Positions 19,252 through 28,148 of a DNA stretch of 64,000 nt are shown here, in pieces; position 1 is the stretch's first letter, and each line of letters opens with the position of its first letter. This DNA comes from Anaeromyxobacter dehalogenans 2CP-1 (GTDB lineage Bacteria; Myxococcota; Myxococcia; Myxococcales; Anaeromyxobacteraceae): assembly GCF_000022145.1 (NCBI RefSeq), contig NC_011891.1, positions 310,001 to 374,000 of the forward strand, given 5' to 3'. The notes under the pieces are model-generated. The model searched no databases. It was not told the origin of the DNA and worked only from the letters and a program-made list of their open reading frames with translations. Position numbers and translations under genes: made by a program.

Positions 19252-19284
19252 GGGGAGCCGGCATCCGTGCCGGCTCCCCTTTTT
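19252..19284 (+). terminator. intrinsic terminator of the receptor-lipoprotein operon
   Basis: A perfect 12-bp stem (GGGGAGCCGGCA / TGCCGGCTCCCC) with a TCCG tetraloop is followed by five T residues at 19280-19284, 24 bases after the lipoprotein stop. Confidence 0.93.
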
Positions 19285-19382
19285 CGTGCCCGCGCTGCGG
19301 CCTTCCGGCGACGGCCCCGCGCCACCACGGCCCCGCGCGCACGGCGCTCGCGCCGACGCGCGTTCCCGGCCCCGCAAACGAC

Positions 19383-19416
19383 GAGGCCCCGGCCCGCGAA
19401 CGCGGACCAGGGCCCC
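19383..19416 (-). terminator. candidate terminator downstream of tsf
   Basis: On the minus strand a 16-pair hairpin with three G-U wobbles (arms 19401-19416 and 19383-19398, 2-nt turn before fraying) is followed by GTCGTTT. It lies 26 bases past the tsf stop. Confidence 0.5.
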
Positions 19417-19442
19417 GGGATGCAGACGCCGGATGGCGGGAG

Positions 19443-20102
19443 CTACTTCTGCAGGCCGGCCGCCTTGGCGACCTCCTCGGCCAGGTTCTCCTGCTTCTTC
19501 TCCAGGCCCTCGCCCAGCACGAAGCGGGCGAAGCGGCGGATCTGGATGTTCTCGCCGATCTTCGCGACCGCGTCGGTGAGGACGTCCTGGATCTTCTTCT
19601 TGTCGTCCTTCACCCAGGCCTGCTCCATCAGGCAGAACTCCGAGTAGAACTTCTCCACCTTGCCGGTGGCGATCTTCTCGAGGATGGCCTCGGGCTTCTT
19701 CTGCTCGCGGGCCTGTGCCTTCGCGATCTCCAGCTCCTTGGCGACCACGTCGGCCGGGACCTCCTCGCGGCGGACCCAGCGCGGCGAGGCGGCCGCGACC
19801 TGCATGGCGATCTCCTTCACCAGGCCCTGGAAGCCCTCGGTGCGCGCCACGAAGTCGGTCTCGCAGTTCACCTCCACCAGGACGCCGATCTTGCCGCCCA
19901 TGTGGATGTAGCTGGCGACGGCGCCCTCGGTCGCGGCGCGGCCGGTCTTCTTGGCCGCGGCGGAGAGCCCCTTCTTGCGGAGGACCTCCTCGGCCTTGGC
20001 GAGATCGCCGCCGGCCTCGGTGAGGGCCTTCTTGCAGTCCATCATCCCGGCCCCGGTCTTCTCCCGGAGCTCCTGCACCATCTTCGCGCTGATCTCGGCC
20101 AC
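19443..20102 (-). CDS. tsf: translation elongation factor Ts
   Basis: A 219-residue EF-Ts, the guanine nucleotide exchange factor for EF-Tu. It has the N-terminal UBA-like module (MVQELREKTGAGMMDCKKAL) and the core motifs TEGAVASYIH and VEVNCETDFVAR. It is shorter than the E. coli protein (283 residues), as in many non-enteric bacteria with a reduced C-terminal region. It follows rpsB in the usual order, but a strong terminator-like hairpin sits between the two genes. Confidence 0.95.
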   Translation of the reverse strand: MAEISAKMVQELREKTGAGMMDCKKALTEAGGDLAKAEEVLRKKGLSAAAKKTGRAATEGAVASYIHMGGKIGVLVEVNCETDFVARTEGFQGLVKEIAMQVAAASPRWVRREEVPADVVAKELEIAKAQAREQKKPEAILEKIATGKVEKFYSEFCLMEQAWVKDDKKKIQDVLTDAVAKIGENIQIRRFARFVLGEGLEKKQENLAEEVAKAAGLQK

Positions 20103-20143
20103 GAACCTTCTCCTGTCTGTGCTCCGTCTGTGCGGAAAACGAT

Positions 20144-20170
20144 GGGGGCGGGCCTGGTGGGCCCGCCCCC
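20144..20170 (-). terminator. terminator/attenuator between rpsB and tsf
   Basis: A perfect 11-bp stem (GGGGGCGGGCC / GGCCCGCCCCC, 5-nt loop) is followed on the minus strand by ATCGTTTTCC. It lies 41 bases after the rpsB stop and 41 bases before the tsf ATG, so it may reduce read-through into tsf. Confidence 0.75.
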
Positions 20171-20211
20171 GGAAACGAGCTCACCCCGCGCGGCGCGCGG
20201 GGCGGGGGCGG

Positions 20212-21243
20212 CTACTCCTTCGCGGGAGCGGCCTCGGGCGCGGCGGCCGGGGCGACCTCGCCCTTGCGCACCACCTCGACGTTCGCGCTGGCGGCGGCGC
20301 GGTCCTCGCGAGGCTCGCGGCGCTCGCGGGGCCCGCCGCGGCGGTCGCGGCGATCGCGGCGATCCTTGTGGCCGCGCTCGCTGGCCGCGTCGCGGTCCTC
20401 CTGCTCGCGGCGCTCGTCGTGGCCGCCGTGCTCGGCGACCCAGGCCGAGTAGCGCCCCTTGCCCTCGATGCAGGCCTCGGCGACCTTGCCGGTGAACAGG
20501 CGGATCGAGCGGATCGCGTCGTCGTTGCCCGGGATCACGTAGTCGATGCCCTCGGGATCGCAGTTCGTGTCCACCACCGCGACCACCGGGATGCCGAGGC
20601 GGTTCGCCTCGTGCACCGCGATGTGCTCCTTCTTCGTGTCGATCACGAAGAGCGCGGACGGCAGGCGGGACAGCTCCTTGATGCCGCCCAGGTTCTTCTC
20701 CAGCTTCTCGCGCTCGCGCTCGAGCTGGGCGACCTCCTTCTTCGGGAGCCGCTCGTAGGTGCCGTCGGCCGCCATCTTCTCGATGGTCTTGAGGCGGTCG
20801 ATGCCCTGCTTCACGGTCTTGAAGTTGGTCAGCGTGCCGCCCAGCCAGCGGTTCGTGACGAAGAACTGGCCGGAGCGGGAGGCCTCCTCGCGGATCGCGT
20901 CCTGCGCCTGCTTCTTCGTGCCCACGAACAGCACCGAGCCTCCCTTCGCGACCGAGTCGGACACGAAGCGGAGCGCGTTGCGGGCCAGGCCGACCGTCTT
21001 CTGCAGGTCGATGATGTAGATGCCGTTGCGCGCGCCGAAGATGAACGGCTTCATCTTCGGGTTCCAGCGCTTGGTCTGGTGGCCGAAGTGGACGCCGGCC
21101 TCCAGCAGCGCCTTCATCGTGATGGCGGTGCCGCCCTGGCTGAGCGCGGCGGCCATCGTGTCGGGTGCGGGGGCGGCCGCCTCGGGGGCGGCCGGGGGCG
21201 GCACGGCGGCCGCGGGCTGCTGCTGCGTCTCCTGCGTTTCCAT
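20212..21243 (-). CDS. rpsB: 30S ribosomal protein S2
   Basis: A 343-residue S2 with the core family blocks [33 protein letters not shown] and [14 protein letters not shown]. Two extensions are unusual: about 40 N-terminal residues rich in Ala/Pro/Gln, and a C-terminal tail from about 280 of Arg/Asp/Glu-rich repeats ([20 protein letters not shown]). Bacterial S2 is usually about 240 residues. The ATG at 21243 has GGAGAAG upstream. A promoter candidate lies about 175 bases further upstream, leaving a long leader. Confidence 0.95.
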   Translation of the reverse strand: METQETQQQPAAAVPPPAAPEAAAPAPDTMAAALSQGGTAITMKALLEAGVHFGHQTKRWNPKMKPFIFGARNGIYIIDLQKTVGLARNALRFVSDSVAKGGSVLFVGTKKQAQDAIREEASRSGQFFVTNRWLGGTLTNFKTVKQGIDRLKTIEKMAADGTYERLPKKEVAQLEREREKLEKNLGGIKELSRLPSALFVIDTKKEHIAVHEANRLGIPVVAVVDTNCDPEGIDYVIPGNDDAIRSIRLFTGKVAEACIEGKGRYSAWVAEHGGHDERREQEDRDAASERGHKDRRDRRDRRGGPRERREPREDRAAASANVEVVRKGEVAPAAAPEAAPAKE

Positions 21244-21417
21244 GGTCTTCTCCGGTTGTTCCGCCACCCCGCCTGGAGCGGCGCGCCGTACGCCCGCCGG
21301 ACGCCGTGCGGGCCGTCTCGACGGAGCACCGGAGCGCGCCGATGCGGAGGGGTGTGTGAATTTGCTGCGTTTCGCCCTCGCGGGCGCCCGCCGCCAACCC
21401 AGGCGACGGGGAGCGGT

Positions 21418-21446
21418 CATCTAACACAGCGCGGGGCCCGATTCAA
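21418..21446 (-). promoter_or_regulatory. candidate promoter of rpsB
   Basis: On the minus strand TTGAAT (21441-21446) and TAGATG (21418-21423) are separated by 17 bases, about 175 bases before the rpsB start. The transcript would carry a leader of about 165 bases, long enough for S2 autoregulation, although no known rpsB leader fold was recognised. Confidence 0.5.
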
Positions 21447-21517
21447 GCTCGGCACGGTCCATGCCGGGCGGGCGCGCGCTGCGGAAAAGCCCGGGGAGGA
21501 CGGAGGCTTGCGGGCGG

Positions 21518-22567
21518 TCACCGCCGCGGCGGCGGGCCGGCGGGCCGCTTCCACCAGGTGAGCTCGATCCGCGCGCCGTCGTAGCCGCGCCAGGCGATCG
21601 GGCGGGGCGGCCGGCCGGGGCACGGATGGCGGGCGATCCGGGCGCCGAACGCGATCGCGGCGCCGCCGCAGTCCGGGCAGGCGAAGCGCGCCGCCAGGTC
21701 GGCCCGCTCCGCCTCGGTGAACGGCGCGTCCGGCCCGCCGGCGGCCCCGGGCGCGCCGGCGAGGGCGGGCGCGCGAAGCGCCGGGCCGAGCAGGCCGCGC
21801 GCGCGGTAGGCCTCCAGCTCGGCGATCTCCGCCGCCTCCCCGCCGAGCGCCCGGTCGGCGTCGGCGCGGGCGCCGGCCGCACAGGCCGGGCAGGCCGGGA
21901 AGCCGAGCGAGCGCACCGGGACGATGGCCACCGCGCCGTCCGGCTCCGCCCGCTCCCACTCCTCCCGCGCGTCGATCTCCACCGCCGGCACGCCGGCCGC
22001 GGCGAGCGCCGCCTCCTTCTCCACGTCCACGGCGTGCGTGACCAGGACCTCCAGGGCGAGCGCCGCCCGCCCGGCGCGCAGCACCAGCACGTCGGCGCGC
22101 AGCGGGCCGACCGCGCCCTCCGCGGCCGCGGCGTCCCCCTCCGCGGCGAGGTCGCGCGGCGCGAGGCGGCGGCAGGACGGGCAGCGCGCCAGCACGGTCA
22201 CGGTGCGGCGGCGCCCGAACGCGTCGGCGCAGAGCGCCAGCAGCCGCTCCTTCGCGTCCAGGTGGAGCGCGGTCTCCGGCGCCGTGAGCGGGCAGGCGGA
22301 GCCGGGCGCGTGCGCGAAGTGGCGCGCCCGGACGCGCCCGAGGTGCGGGACGAGCGGCTCGCCGCAGCCGAGGCAGGTGAACGGCGCGAGCCGGCGGCGA
22401 TCGGCGGGGTCGAGCCGGCCGGCGTTCACCTTCCGGCCGTCGCGATCGAGCGCCCAGGCCAGCAGCACGTCCCCCCGCGCGCCGGCGCGCACCGGCGCGC
22501 GCACCTTCCCCGCCGCGGCCGGATGGCCGGGGCGCGGGCGCGGGGAGGCGGGACGGCGGCGGGGCAT
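21518..22567 (-). CDS. CoiA-like competence-associated nuclease family protein
   Basis: A 349-residue protein resembling the CoiA family. An N-terminal zinc-ribbon-like segment (TCLGCGEPLVPHLGRVRARHFAHAPG) is followed by a nuclease-like core (ADVLVLRAGRAALALEVLVTH with Asp/Glu in PD-(D/E)xK positions). Two further Cys pairs follow (CPACAAG and CPDCGG). CoiA is needed for transformation in some Gram-positives, but related proteins occur widely with unproven roles. ATG 22567 is an internal start chosen where the Arg-rich leader begins. It diverges from the peroxiredoxin gene. Confidence 0.62.
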   Translation of the reverse strand: MPRRRPASPRPRPGHPAAAGKVRAPVRAGARGDVLLAWALDRDGRKVNAGRLDPADRRRLAPFTCLGCGEPLVPHLGRVRARHFAHAPGSACPLTAPETALHLDAKERLLALCADAFGRRRTVTVLARCPSCRRLAPRDLAAEGDAAAAEGAVGPLRADVLVLRAGRAALALEVLVTHAVDVEKEAALAAAGVPAVEIDAREEWERAEPDGAVAIVPVRSLGFPACPACAAGARADADRALGGEAAEIAELEAYRARGLLGPALRAPALAGAPGAAGGPDAPFTEAERADLAARFACPDCGGAAIAFGARIARHPCPGRPPRPIAWRGYDGARIELTWWKRPAGPPPRR

Positions 22568-22692
22568 GGACGGGAATCTAGCCGAGATCCTGCCGCGCCT
22601 CCCCTCCCGGGCTCCTGCGTGCGGCGCGCGCGCGCGGTAGGGATGGCGCGGCGGCGCGCTCCGCGCCGGACGATTCACGGAGGGAGAAGGCC

Positions 22693-23148
22693 ATGGCACT
22701 CGAGGTCGGTCGGAAGGCGCCGGACTTCGCGCTGCCCGACGAGGACGGGAACGTGGTGAAGCTCTCGTCGTTCAAGGGCAAGCGCGTGGTGGTGTTCTTC
22801 TACCCGAAGGCCAACACGTCGGGTTGAACGCAGGAGGCCAGCGACTTCCGGGACGAAGTCGACGCGTTCACGAAGCAGAAGGTCGCGGTGGTGGGCATCT
22901 CGAAGGACGCGCCCGCCGCGCAGAAGAAGTGGAAGGAGAAGCTCGGGCTGCCGTTCCCGCTCCTCTCCGACGCCGACACGGCCGTGCAGCAGGCCTGGGG
23001 CGTCTGGAAGGAGAAGAACATGTACGGCAAGAAGGTCATGGGGACCGAGCGGACCACCGTCGTGATCGGGCCGGACGGCAAGGTCGAGAAGGTGTTCCCG
23101 AAGGTCAAGGTGGACGGGCACGTGGCCAGCGTGCTCGAGAGCCTGTAG
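22693..23148 (+). CDS. bcp: selenocysteine-containing peroxiredoxin (Bcp/PrxQ type)
   Basis: A 151-residue thiol-peroxidase-like protein read through an in-frame TGA at 22825-22827. The frame before it (APDFALPDEDG, VVVFFYPKANTSG) and after it (TQEASDFRDEVDAF, VVGISKDAPAAQKKW, TTVVIGPDGKV) matches Bcp/PrxQ exactly, and the TGA is codon 45, where the peroxidatic cysteine belongs. It is therefore read as selenocysteine. A hairpin at 22842-22861 suits a bacterial SECIS. The resolving position 50 is Ser, so it works without the usual intramolecular Cys. ATG 22693 has AGGGAGAAGG upstream. Standard gene finders would report only the part after 22888. Confidence 0.88.
22825..22861 (+). promoter_or_regulatory. 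UGA (Sec) codon and SECIS-like hairpin
   Basis: TGA at 22825-22827 is followed, 21 bases before its apical loop, by a 7-bp stem CGACTTC (22842-22848) / GAAGTCG (22855-22861) with loop CGGGAC. A short stem with G early in the loop, 16-37 bases after UGA, is the expected form of a bacterial SECIS bound by SelB. Confidence 0.72.
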
Positions 23149-23210
23149 ATTCCGCGCGCCCGCGCCGCCTCCTTCCGTGCGCGGGAGGGAGGCGCCCGCG
23201 GGCGCACGCC

Positions 23211-24524
23211 ATGACCCGGAAGCCCCACCCCCAGCGCCCGCCGCGCAACGACCTCGTGGACGCCCTGGTGCTCGAGGTGCACGGCCTCGTGCACGACCAG
23301 GGCTGGCTCGCCGACCGGGCGCTGGAGCGCGTGCTCCGGCGCGAGCGCGCGCTGTGGGCGAACGAGCGCCGCGCCGTCGCGGAGGCGGTCTACGGGATCC
23401 TGCGCGCGCAGGGGCAGCTCGACTTCCTGCTGGGCGGCAGCCCGCCGCTCGCCACCCGCTACGCCGCCTGGCTGGTGCGGGCGGCCGGGGTGGCGCCGGC
23501 CCAGGCCGCGGCGCGGCTCGGCGCGTCGCCGCGCGCGCTCGCCGGGCTGGCCGAGGCGGACGCGCGCGTCGCCGCCATCCCGGATCCGCTGGACCGCTTC
23601 GCGGTGGAGGCGTCGCTGCCGCGCTGGATCGCCGAGCGGCTCGTGTCGGAGCTGGGCGAGGCGGAGGCGCGCTCGCTCGCGGCGGTGCTGAACCGCCGGG
23701 CGCCGCTCACCGTCCGCGCGAACGCGCTCGCCGGCGATCGCGACGCGCTCCGGGCGGCGCTCGCCGCCGAGGGCGTGCCGGCGGAGCCGACCCGGTTCTC
23801 GCCCTGGGGGCTCACGCTCGACGGCCACCAGAACGCGTTCGCGCTGGAGGCGTTCCGCACCGGCGGGTTCGAGATCCAGGACGAGGGCAGCCAGCTCATC
23901 GCGCTCGCCTGCGGCGCGCGCCCGGGCCAGGTGGTGGTGGACGCCTGCGCCGGCGCCGGCGGCAAGTCGCTCGCGCTCGCCGCCGAGATGCACAACAAGG
24001 GCTCGCTCCACGCGCTCGACAGCGACGCGGGCCGGCTCGAGGACGCGCGCCGCCGCGCCCGCCGCGCCCACGTGCACAACCTCCGCACCCGCGTCGTCCC
24101 GGCCGGCCCCGAGGCGGAGGCGGCCGTGGCCGACCTCGCCGGCAAGGCGGACGTGGTGCTGGTGGACGCGCCCTGCAGCGGCCTCGGCACGCTGCGCCGC
24201 AAGCCCGACGCGCGCTGGCGGCTCCAGCCCGGCGACCCGGAGCGCTTCGCCGCGATCCAGCGGGAGCTGCTGGGCCGGTTCTCGCGCCTGGCGCGGCCCG
24301 GCGGGCGCGTGGTCTACGCCACCTGCGCCATGGGCCGGACCGAGAACGACGAGGTCGCCGACTACGCCGAGCGCGAGCTCGGCCTCGCGCCCGCGCCGCT
24401 GGCGCCGTTCCTGGGCGCGGAGCGGGCCCGCGCGCTCGGCGCCGGAGAGAGCCGCTGCGCGCTCTACCCGCACCGCCACGGGACGGACGGCTTCTTCTTC
24501 GCGGCGTTTGCGAAGCGCGCGTAG
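23211..24524 (+). CDS. rsmB: RsmB-type rRNA (cytosine-C5)-methyltransferase
   Basis: A 437-residue protein with an N-terminal NusB-like RNA-binding region (about 15-145) and a SAM-dependent m5C methyltransferase domain. Motifs are VVDACAGAGGKSLALA (SAM loop), DAPCSGLGTLRRKPD (Cys322) and VYATCAMGRTEND with the catalytic Cys372. This arrangement fits RsmB, which methylates C967 of 16S rRNA in E. coli. The second motif reads TCA rather than the common TCS. It begins the rsmB-mutM-rnhB cluster, 15 bases before mutM. Confidence 0.88.
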   Translation: MTRKPHPQRPPRNDLVDALVLEVHGLVHDQGWLADRALERVLRRERALWANERRAVAEAVYGILRAQGQLDFLLGGSPPLATRYAAWLVRAAGVAPAQAAARLGASPRALAGLAEADARVAAIPDPLDRFAVEASLPRWIAERLVSELGEAEARSLAAVLNRRAPLTVRANALAGDRDALRAALAAEGVPAEPTRFSPWGLTLDGHQNAFALEAFRTGGFEIQDEGSQLIALACGARPGQVVVDACAGAGGKSLALAAEMHNKGSLHALDSDAGRLEDARRRARRAHVHNLRTRVVPAGPEAEAAVADLAGKADVVLVDAPCSGLGTLRRKPDARWRLQPGDPERFAAIQRELLGRFSRLARPGGRVVYATCAMGRTENDEVADYAERELGLAPAPLAPFLGAERARALGAGESRCALYPHRHGTDGFFFAAFAKRA

Positions 24525-24539
24525 CCGGGGACCTCGCGC

Positions 24540-25382
24540 ATGCCGGAGCTCCCCGAGGTCGAGATCGCGGCGCGGAACCTCCGCCGCTGGGCGGAGGGCC
24601 GCCGCGTCGAGGAGGTCGGCTGGGATCCCCGGGCGCGCCGGATCTTCCGCCCGGCGACGCCCGCCGCGTTCGCCCGCGCGCTGGAGGGCGCCCGGTTCGC
24701 CGGGATCCGGCGCATCGGCAAGCACCTGCTCGTCGCGCTCGAGCGCGGCGGCGCGCCGGTCGGGCTGCTCGCGCACCTCGGCATGACCGGCAAGTGGGTG
24801 CTCCGCGGCGCCGAAGAGCCGGCGCCGCGCCACGCGCGGGCCTGGCTGCGCCTGGACGGCGGCGGGGTGCTGCACTTCCAGGACTCGCGCCTGTTCGGGC
24901 GGCTGCGGACCGTGCCCGGCGCGCGCTTCGAGGACGTGCCGGAGGTCGCGGCGCTCGGCCCGGATCCGCTGGAGCACGGCATCGACCCGGCCGCGCTGGC
25001 CGGCGCGCTCGCGAAGAGCCGGCTGCCGGTGAAGGTCAAGCTCCTCGACCAGCGGCTCCTGCCCGGCGTCGGGAACATCCACGCCAGCGAGGCCTGCTTC
25101 CGGGCGCGCGTCGATCCGCGCCGGCCGTCGCGGGCGCTGTCGCGCGCCGAGGCGAAGGCGCTCGCCGCGGCCATCCTGGCCTCCTTCCGCATGACGCTCG
25201 ACGCGGAGGACGGGCCGGAGATCACCTACGTCGAGGAGCCCGGGGCGGAGAACCCGTTCCTCGTGTACGCGCGCGAGGGCGAGCCCTGCCCGCGCTGCCG
25301 GAAGGGCGGCCGGACCTCGCCCATCGCGCGGGTGGTGCAGGCGCAGCGCTCCACCTTCTTCTGCCCCCGCTGCCAGCGGTAG
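24540..25382 (+). CDS. mutM: formamidopyrimidine-DNA glycosylase
   Basis: A 280-residue Fpg/MutM repair glycosylase/AP lyase that removes 8-oxoguanine. The catalytic N-terminus MPELPEVE (Pro2, Glu3) is intact. The helix-two-turn-helix block [17 protein letters not shown] and the C-terminal zinc finger (CPRCRKGG and FFCPRCQR) are all present, followed immediately by the stop. It lies 15 bases after rsmB and 10 bases before rnhB. Confidence 0.95.
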   Translation: MPELPEVEIAARNLRRWAEGRRVEEVGWDPRARRIFRPATPAAFARALEGARFAGIRRIGKHLLVALERGGAPVGLLAHLGMTGKWVLRGAEEPAPRHARAWLRLDGGGVLHFQDSRLFGRLRTVPGARFEDVPEVAALGPDPLEHGIDPAALAGALAKSRLPVKVKLLDQRLLPGVGNIHASEACFRARVDPRRPSRALSRAEAKALAAAILASFRMTLDAEDGPEITYVEEPGAENPFLVYAREGEPCPRCRKGGRTSPIARVVQAQRSTFFCPRCQR

Positions 25383-25392
25383 ACTGCGGGCG

Positions 25393-26244
25393 ATGCGCCC
25401 CGAGGATCTCCCCCGCCTGTCCGTCGCCGAGCTGCGCGCCCGGCTGCTCGACCGCGGCGAGGCGCTGGGCGACGCGTGCGAGGCGGCGCTCGAGGCGGAT
25501 CCGCGCGCCGGCGCGCGCGAGGTGCTGCGCCTCGTGCGCAAGCGACGCCGCGAGAACCGGGCCGAGGGCCAGCGGCTCCGCCACCTGCTCCGCTACGAGG
25601 CGGAGCTGTGGGAGCGGGGGCTCGTGCGCGTGGCCGGCGTCGACGAGGCCGGGATGGCCCCGCTGGCCGGGCCGGTGGTGGCGGGCGCCTGCGTGCTCCC
25701 CCTCGACTACCGGCCGCGCGGCATCGACGACTCGAAGCAGCTCGACCGCGCCGAGCGCGAGCGGCTGGCCGAGGACATCAAGCGGAACGCCGTCTGCTGG
25801 GCGGTGGCGCGGGCCGACGTGGAGGAGATCGATCGCCTGAACATCTACTGGGCGGGCATGCTCGCGCTGCGCCGCGCGGTGGACGGGCTGTCGGCGCGGC
25901 CGGAGCACCTGCTGGTGGACGCGCGCAAGCTGCCCGACCTCCCGTTCCCGCAGACGCCCATCGTGCACGGCGACGCGCTGTCGCTCACCATCGCCGCCGC
26001 CAGCATCCTCGCGAAGACCGCGCGCGACGCGCTCATGGCGGAGCTGGACCTCGTCCACCCCGGGTATGGGTTCGCGCGGCACAAGGGCTACCCCACCGCC
26101 GAGCACTTCGAGGCGCTCGGCCGGCTGGGCGCCTGCCCCATCCACCGGCGGTCGTTCACGCCGGTGCGCGTGGCGCTCGGCCTCGAGCCGGCCCAGGGCG
26201 ACCTGTTCGCGCTGGCGGACGCGGCGGTCGCGGACGACGAGTGA
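25393..26244 (+). CDS. rnhB: ribonuclease HII with altered GRG motif
   Basis: A 283-residue RNase HII, which cleaves RNA in RNA-DNA hybrids and starts removal of misincorporated ribonucleotides. The catalytic Asp84/Glu85 are in [14 protein letters not shown], with a third Asp in LVDARKLPD and the late block [15 protein letters not shown]. Two oddities: the GRG motif that normally follows (DEAGRGP) reads GMA, and there is an 80-residue Arg/Leu-rich N-terminal extension not found in typical enzymes of about 200 residues. ATG 25393 sits 10 bases after mutM. Confidence 0.88.
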   Translation: MRPEDLPRLSVAELRARLLDRGEALGDACEAALEADPRAGAREVLRLVRKRRRENRAEGQRLRHLLRYEAELWERGLVRVAGVDEAGMAPLAGPVVAGACVLPLDYRPRGIDDSKQLDRAERERLAEDIKRNAVCWAVARADVEEIDRLNIYWAGMLALRRAVDGLSARPEHLLVDARKLPDLPFPQTPIVHGDALSLTIAAASILAKTARDALMAELDLVHPGYGFARHKGYPTAEHFEALGRLGACPIHRRSFTPVRVALGLEPAQGDLFALADAAVADDE

Positions 26245-26287
26245 CCGCGGCGGGTGCGCGGCCGGCGGCGCGCGGCCGGAACTGTAT

Positions 26288-26316
26288 TTGACGCAACCGC
26301 GGGTAATCGCTAGAAC
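26288..26316 (+). promoter_or_regulatory. candidate promoter of pcnB
   Basis: TTGACG (26288-26293), 17 bases, then TAGAAC (26311-26316), about 90 bases before the pcnB ATG, in a locally A/T-rich patch between rnhB and pcnB. Confidence 0.6.
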
Positions 26317-26406
26317 CAGCCCCGAGGACGAGCCCGACGGTGCAGGCGCGCTTCCCTCCTACCCGGGATTTCCCCCGGCGAGGGCGCCCCCCGATCCGGC
26401 GAACGC

Positions 26407-28077
26407 ATGCACGAGCCATCCACGAAGAACGACCTTTTCCGTCCGGCGTACCCCGCAGAAGACCTCGAAGAGAACCGAGACCGCCGCCCGCCACCGGGCC
26501 TGGCGCTCGATCCCCCCGAAGCCCCGCCGCCGGAGCACCCGCCCGAGATCCCCGTCGATCGCCTGGACGGCGACGCGCTGAAGGTGATCGCCCGGCTGCG
26601 GCACATGCACCACCAGGCGTACCTGGTGGGCGGCTGCGTCCGCGATCTGCTGCTCGGCGCCACCCCCAAGGACTTCGACGTCGCGACCGACGCCCACCCC
26701 GGCGAGGTCCGCGCCATCTTCCGCAACTGCCGCCTCATCGGCCGCCGCTTCCGCCTGGCGCACGTGTACTTCCGCGCCGGCAAGGTCATCGAGGTCGCCA
26801 CCTTCCGGAAGAACCCGACCGACGTCGCCGAGGACGTGGGCGAGGGCGAGGGCGACCTGCTCATCACCCGCGACAACGTGTTCGGCACCGCCGAGGAGGA
26901 CTCGGTCCGCCGCGACTTCACGGTGAACGGGCTGTTCTACGACGTCGCCACCGGCGAGGTGATCGACTACGTGGGCGGGCGCGCCGACCTCGAGGCGCAC
27001 CGGATCTCCACCATCGGCGATCCGGAGATCCGGATGCGCGAGGACCCGGTGCGCGCGCTGCGCGCGGTGCGGTTCGCGGCGCGGCTCGGGTTCACCATCG
27101 CGCCGGACACGTTCGAGGCGATGCGGCGGACCTCGGGCGAGCTTGCCCGCTGCGCGCCGGCCCGGGTGCTGGAGGAGACGTTCAAGCTGCTCCGCTGCGG
27201 GGGGTCGGCCCGCGCGTTCGAGCTGCTGCGCGCCTGCGGCGCCCTGCCGGTGATCCTGCCCGCGCTCGGCGCGGCGCTGGAGACCTGGGACGACGGGCGG
27301 CGCCGCGCGTTCTTCGCGCACCTCGCCGCGCTCGACCGGCTGGTCCGCTCCGGCGCGGAGGTCTCCGAGGCGGTGCTGCTCGGCGCGCTGCTCATGCACC
27401 TCGGCGCCGACGCGCCGCGCGCCGGCCGTGCGGACGCTGCGCGCGGGGACGAGGACGCCGGCGCTCCGCGCTGGGACGAGGCCGACGCGTTCCTCGCCTC
27501 GCTGGTGCAGACCGCCCGCCTCCCGCGCAAGGTGGCCGAGCGCATCCGGCTGGCGCTGCACGCGCAGCGGCAGCTCGAGGAGCCGGGCAAGCGCCGGCGC
27601 CGCCGCGGGCGCGGCCCCGCCGGCCAGACCTACTTCCAGGACGCGCTGCAGCTGCTCGAGATCCGCGTGCGCGCCACCGGCCGCGGGGCCGAGGTGCTGG
27701 AGCGGTGGTCGGCCGAGGCGCCGCACCCCCACGCGCCGTCGGAGCGCCCGGGCCGGGCCGGCCCGCGCGACGACCGCCACGAGCGCCGCGACCGCCGCGA
27801 GGGCTCCGCGACGCACGGCGCCGACCGCGACGAGGGCGCCGTGCGCGAGGTGGTGATCCCGACCGAGGCGGCCGAGGCCGCGGACGAGGCGGATCCGGAG
27901 GTCCGCGAGGTCGACTCCTCGGCCGCCGGCGAGGGCGGGGAGGGCGAGGCGTCGCAGGGCGGACGCCGCCGGCGCCGCCGCCGGGGCGGGAAGCGCCGCC
28001 GCCGCCGCGGGGCGGGCGCGTCGGGGCCGGACGGGGGCGCGCAGGTGCCGCCCGCCGAGGCTGGCGGGCAGGGGTGA
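26407..28077 (+). CDS. pcnB: poly(A) polymerase / CCA-type nucleotidyltransferase
   Basis: A 556-residue class II nucleotidyltransferase. The core shows the helical-turn motif [20 protein letters not shown] (Gly75-Gly76 and catalytic Asp89/Asp91) and the [12 protein letters not shown] and [19 protein letters not shown] blocks. The 50-residue N-terminal leader is Pro-rich. The C-terminus from about 440 is low-complexity, with Arg/Glu repeats and two RRRRRR-type clusters, as in PcnB rather than CCA-adding enzymes. PcnB adds 3' poly(A) tails that promote RNA decay. Distinguishing it from a tRNA CCA-adding enzyme by sequence alone is not certain. Confidence 0.82.
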   Translation: MHEPSTKNDLFRPAYPAEDLEENRDRRPPPGLALDPPEAPPPEHPPEIPVDRLDGDALKVIARLRHMHHQAYLVGGCVRDLLLGATPKDFDVATDAHPGEVRAIFRNCRLIGRRFRLAHVYFRAGKVIEVATFRKNPTDVAEDVGEGEGDLLITRDNVFGTAEEDSVRRDFTVNGLFYDVATGEVIDYVGGRADLEAHRISTIGDPEIRMREDPVRALRAVRFAARLGFTIAPDTFEAMRRTSGELARCAPARVLEETFKLLRCGGSARAFELLRACGALPVILPALGAALETWDDGRRRAFFAHLAALDRLVRSGAEVSEAVLLGALLMHLGADAPRAGRADAARGDEDAGAPRWDEADAFLASLVQTARLPRKVAERIRLALHAQRQLEEPGKRRRRRGRGPAGQTYFQDALQLLEIRVRATGRGAEVLERWSAEAPHPHAPSERPGRAGPRDDRHERRDRREGSATHGADRDEGAVREVVIPTEAAEAADEADPEVREVDSSAAGEGGEGEASQGGRRRRRRRGGKRRRRRGAGASGPDGGAQVPPAEAGGQG

Positions 28078-28110
28078 GCGCGCGCGGGAATCCTCCGCAA
28101 CACCGCCGCC

Positions 28111-28139
28111 TTGACCGACCCCACCGCACCCGGTACAAC
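28111..28139 (+). promoter_or_regulatory. candidate promoter of pyrH, possibly leaderless
   Basis: TTGACC (28111-28116), 17 bases, then TACAAC (28134-28139). The expected start site (about 28146) lies 3 bases before the pyrH ATG at 28149, and no Shine-Dalgarno is present, so the mRNA may be leaderless. Confidence 0.6.
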
Positions 28140-28148
28140 CCGCCGACC

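Noticed and set aside
22825-22827. TGA as a nonsense mutation or frameshift in a peroxiredoxin pseudogene
   Set aside because: The frame is intact on both sides with good codon use, and the TGA replaces the exact catalytic Cys with a SECIS-like hairpin at the right distance. Recoding explains this better than decay.
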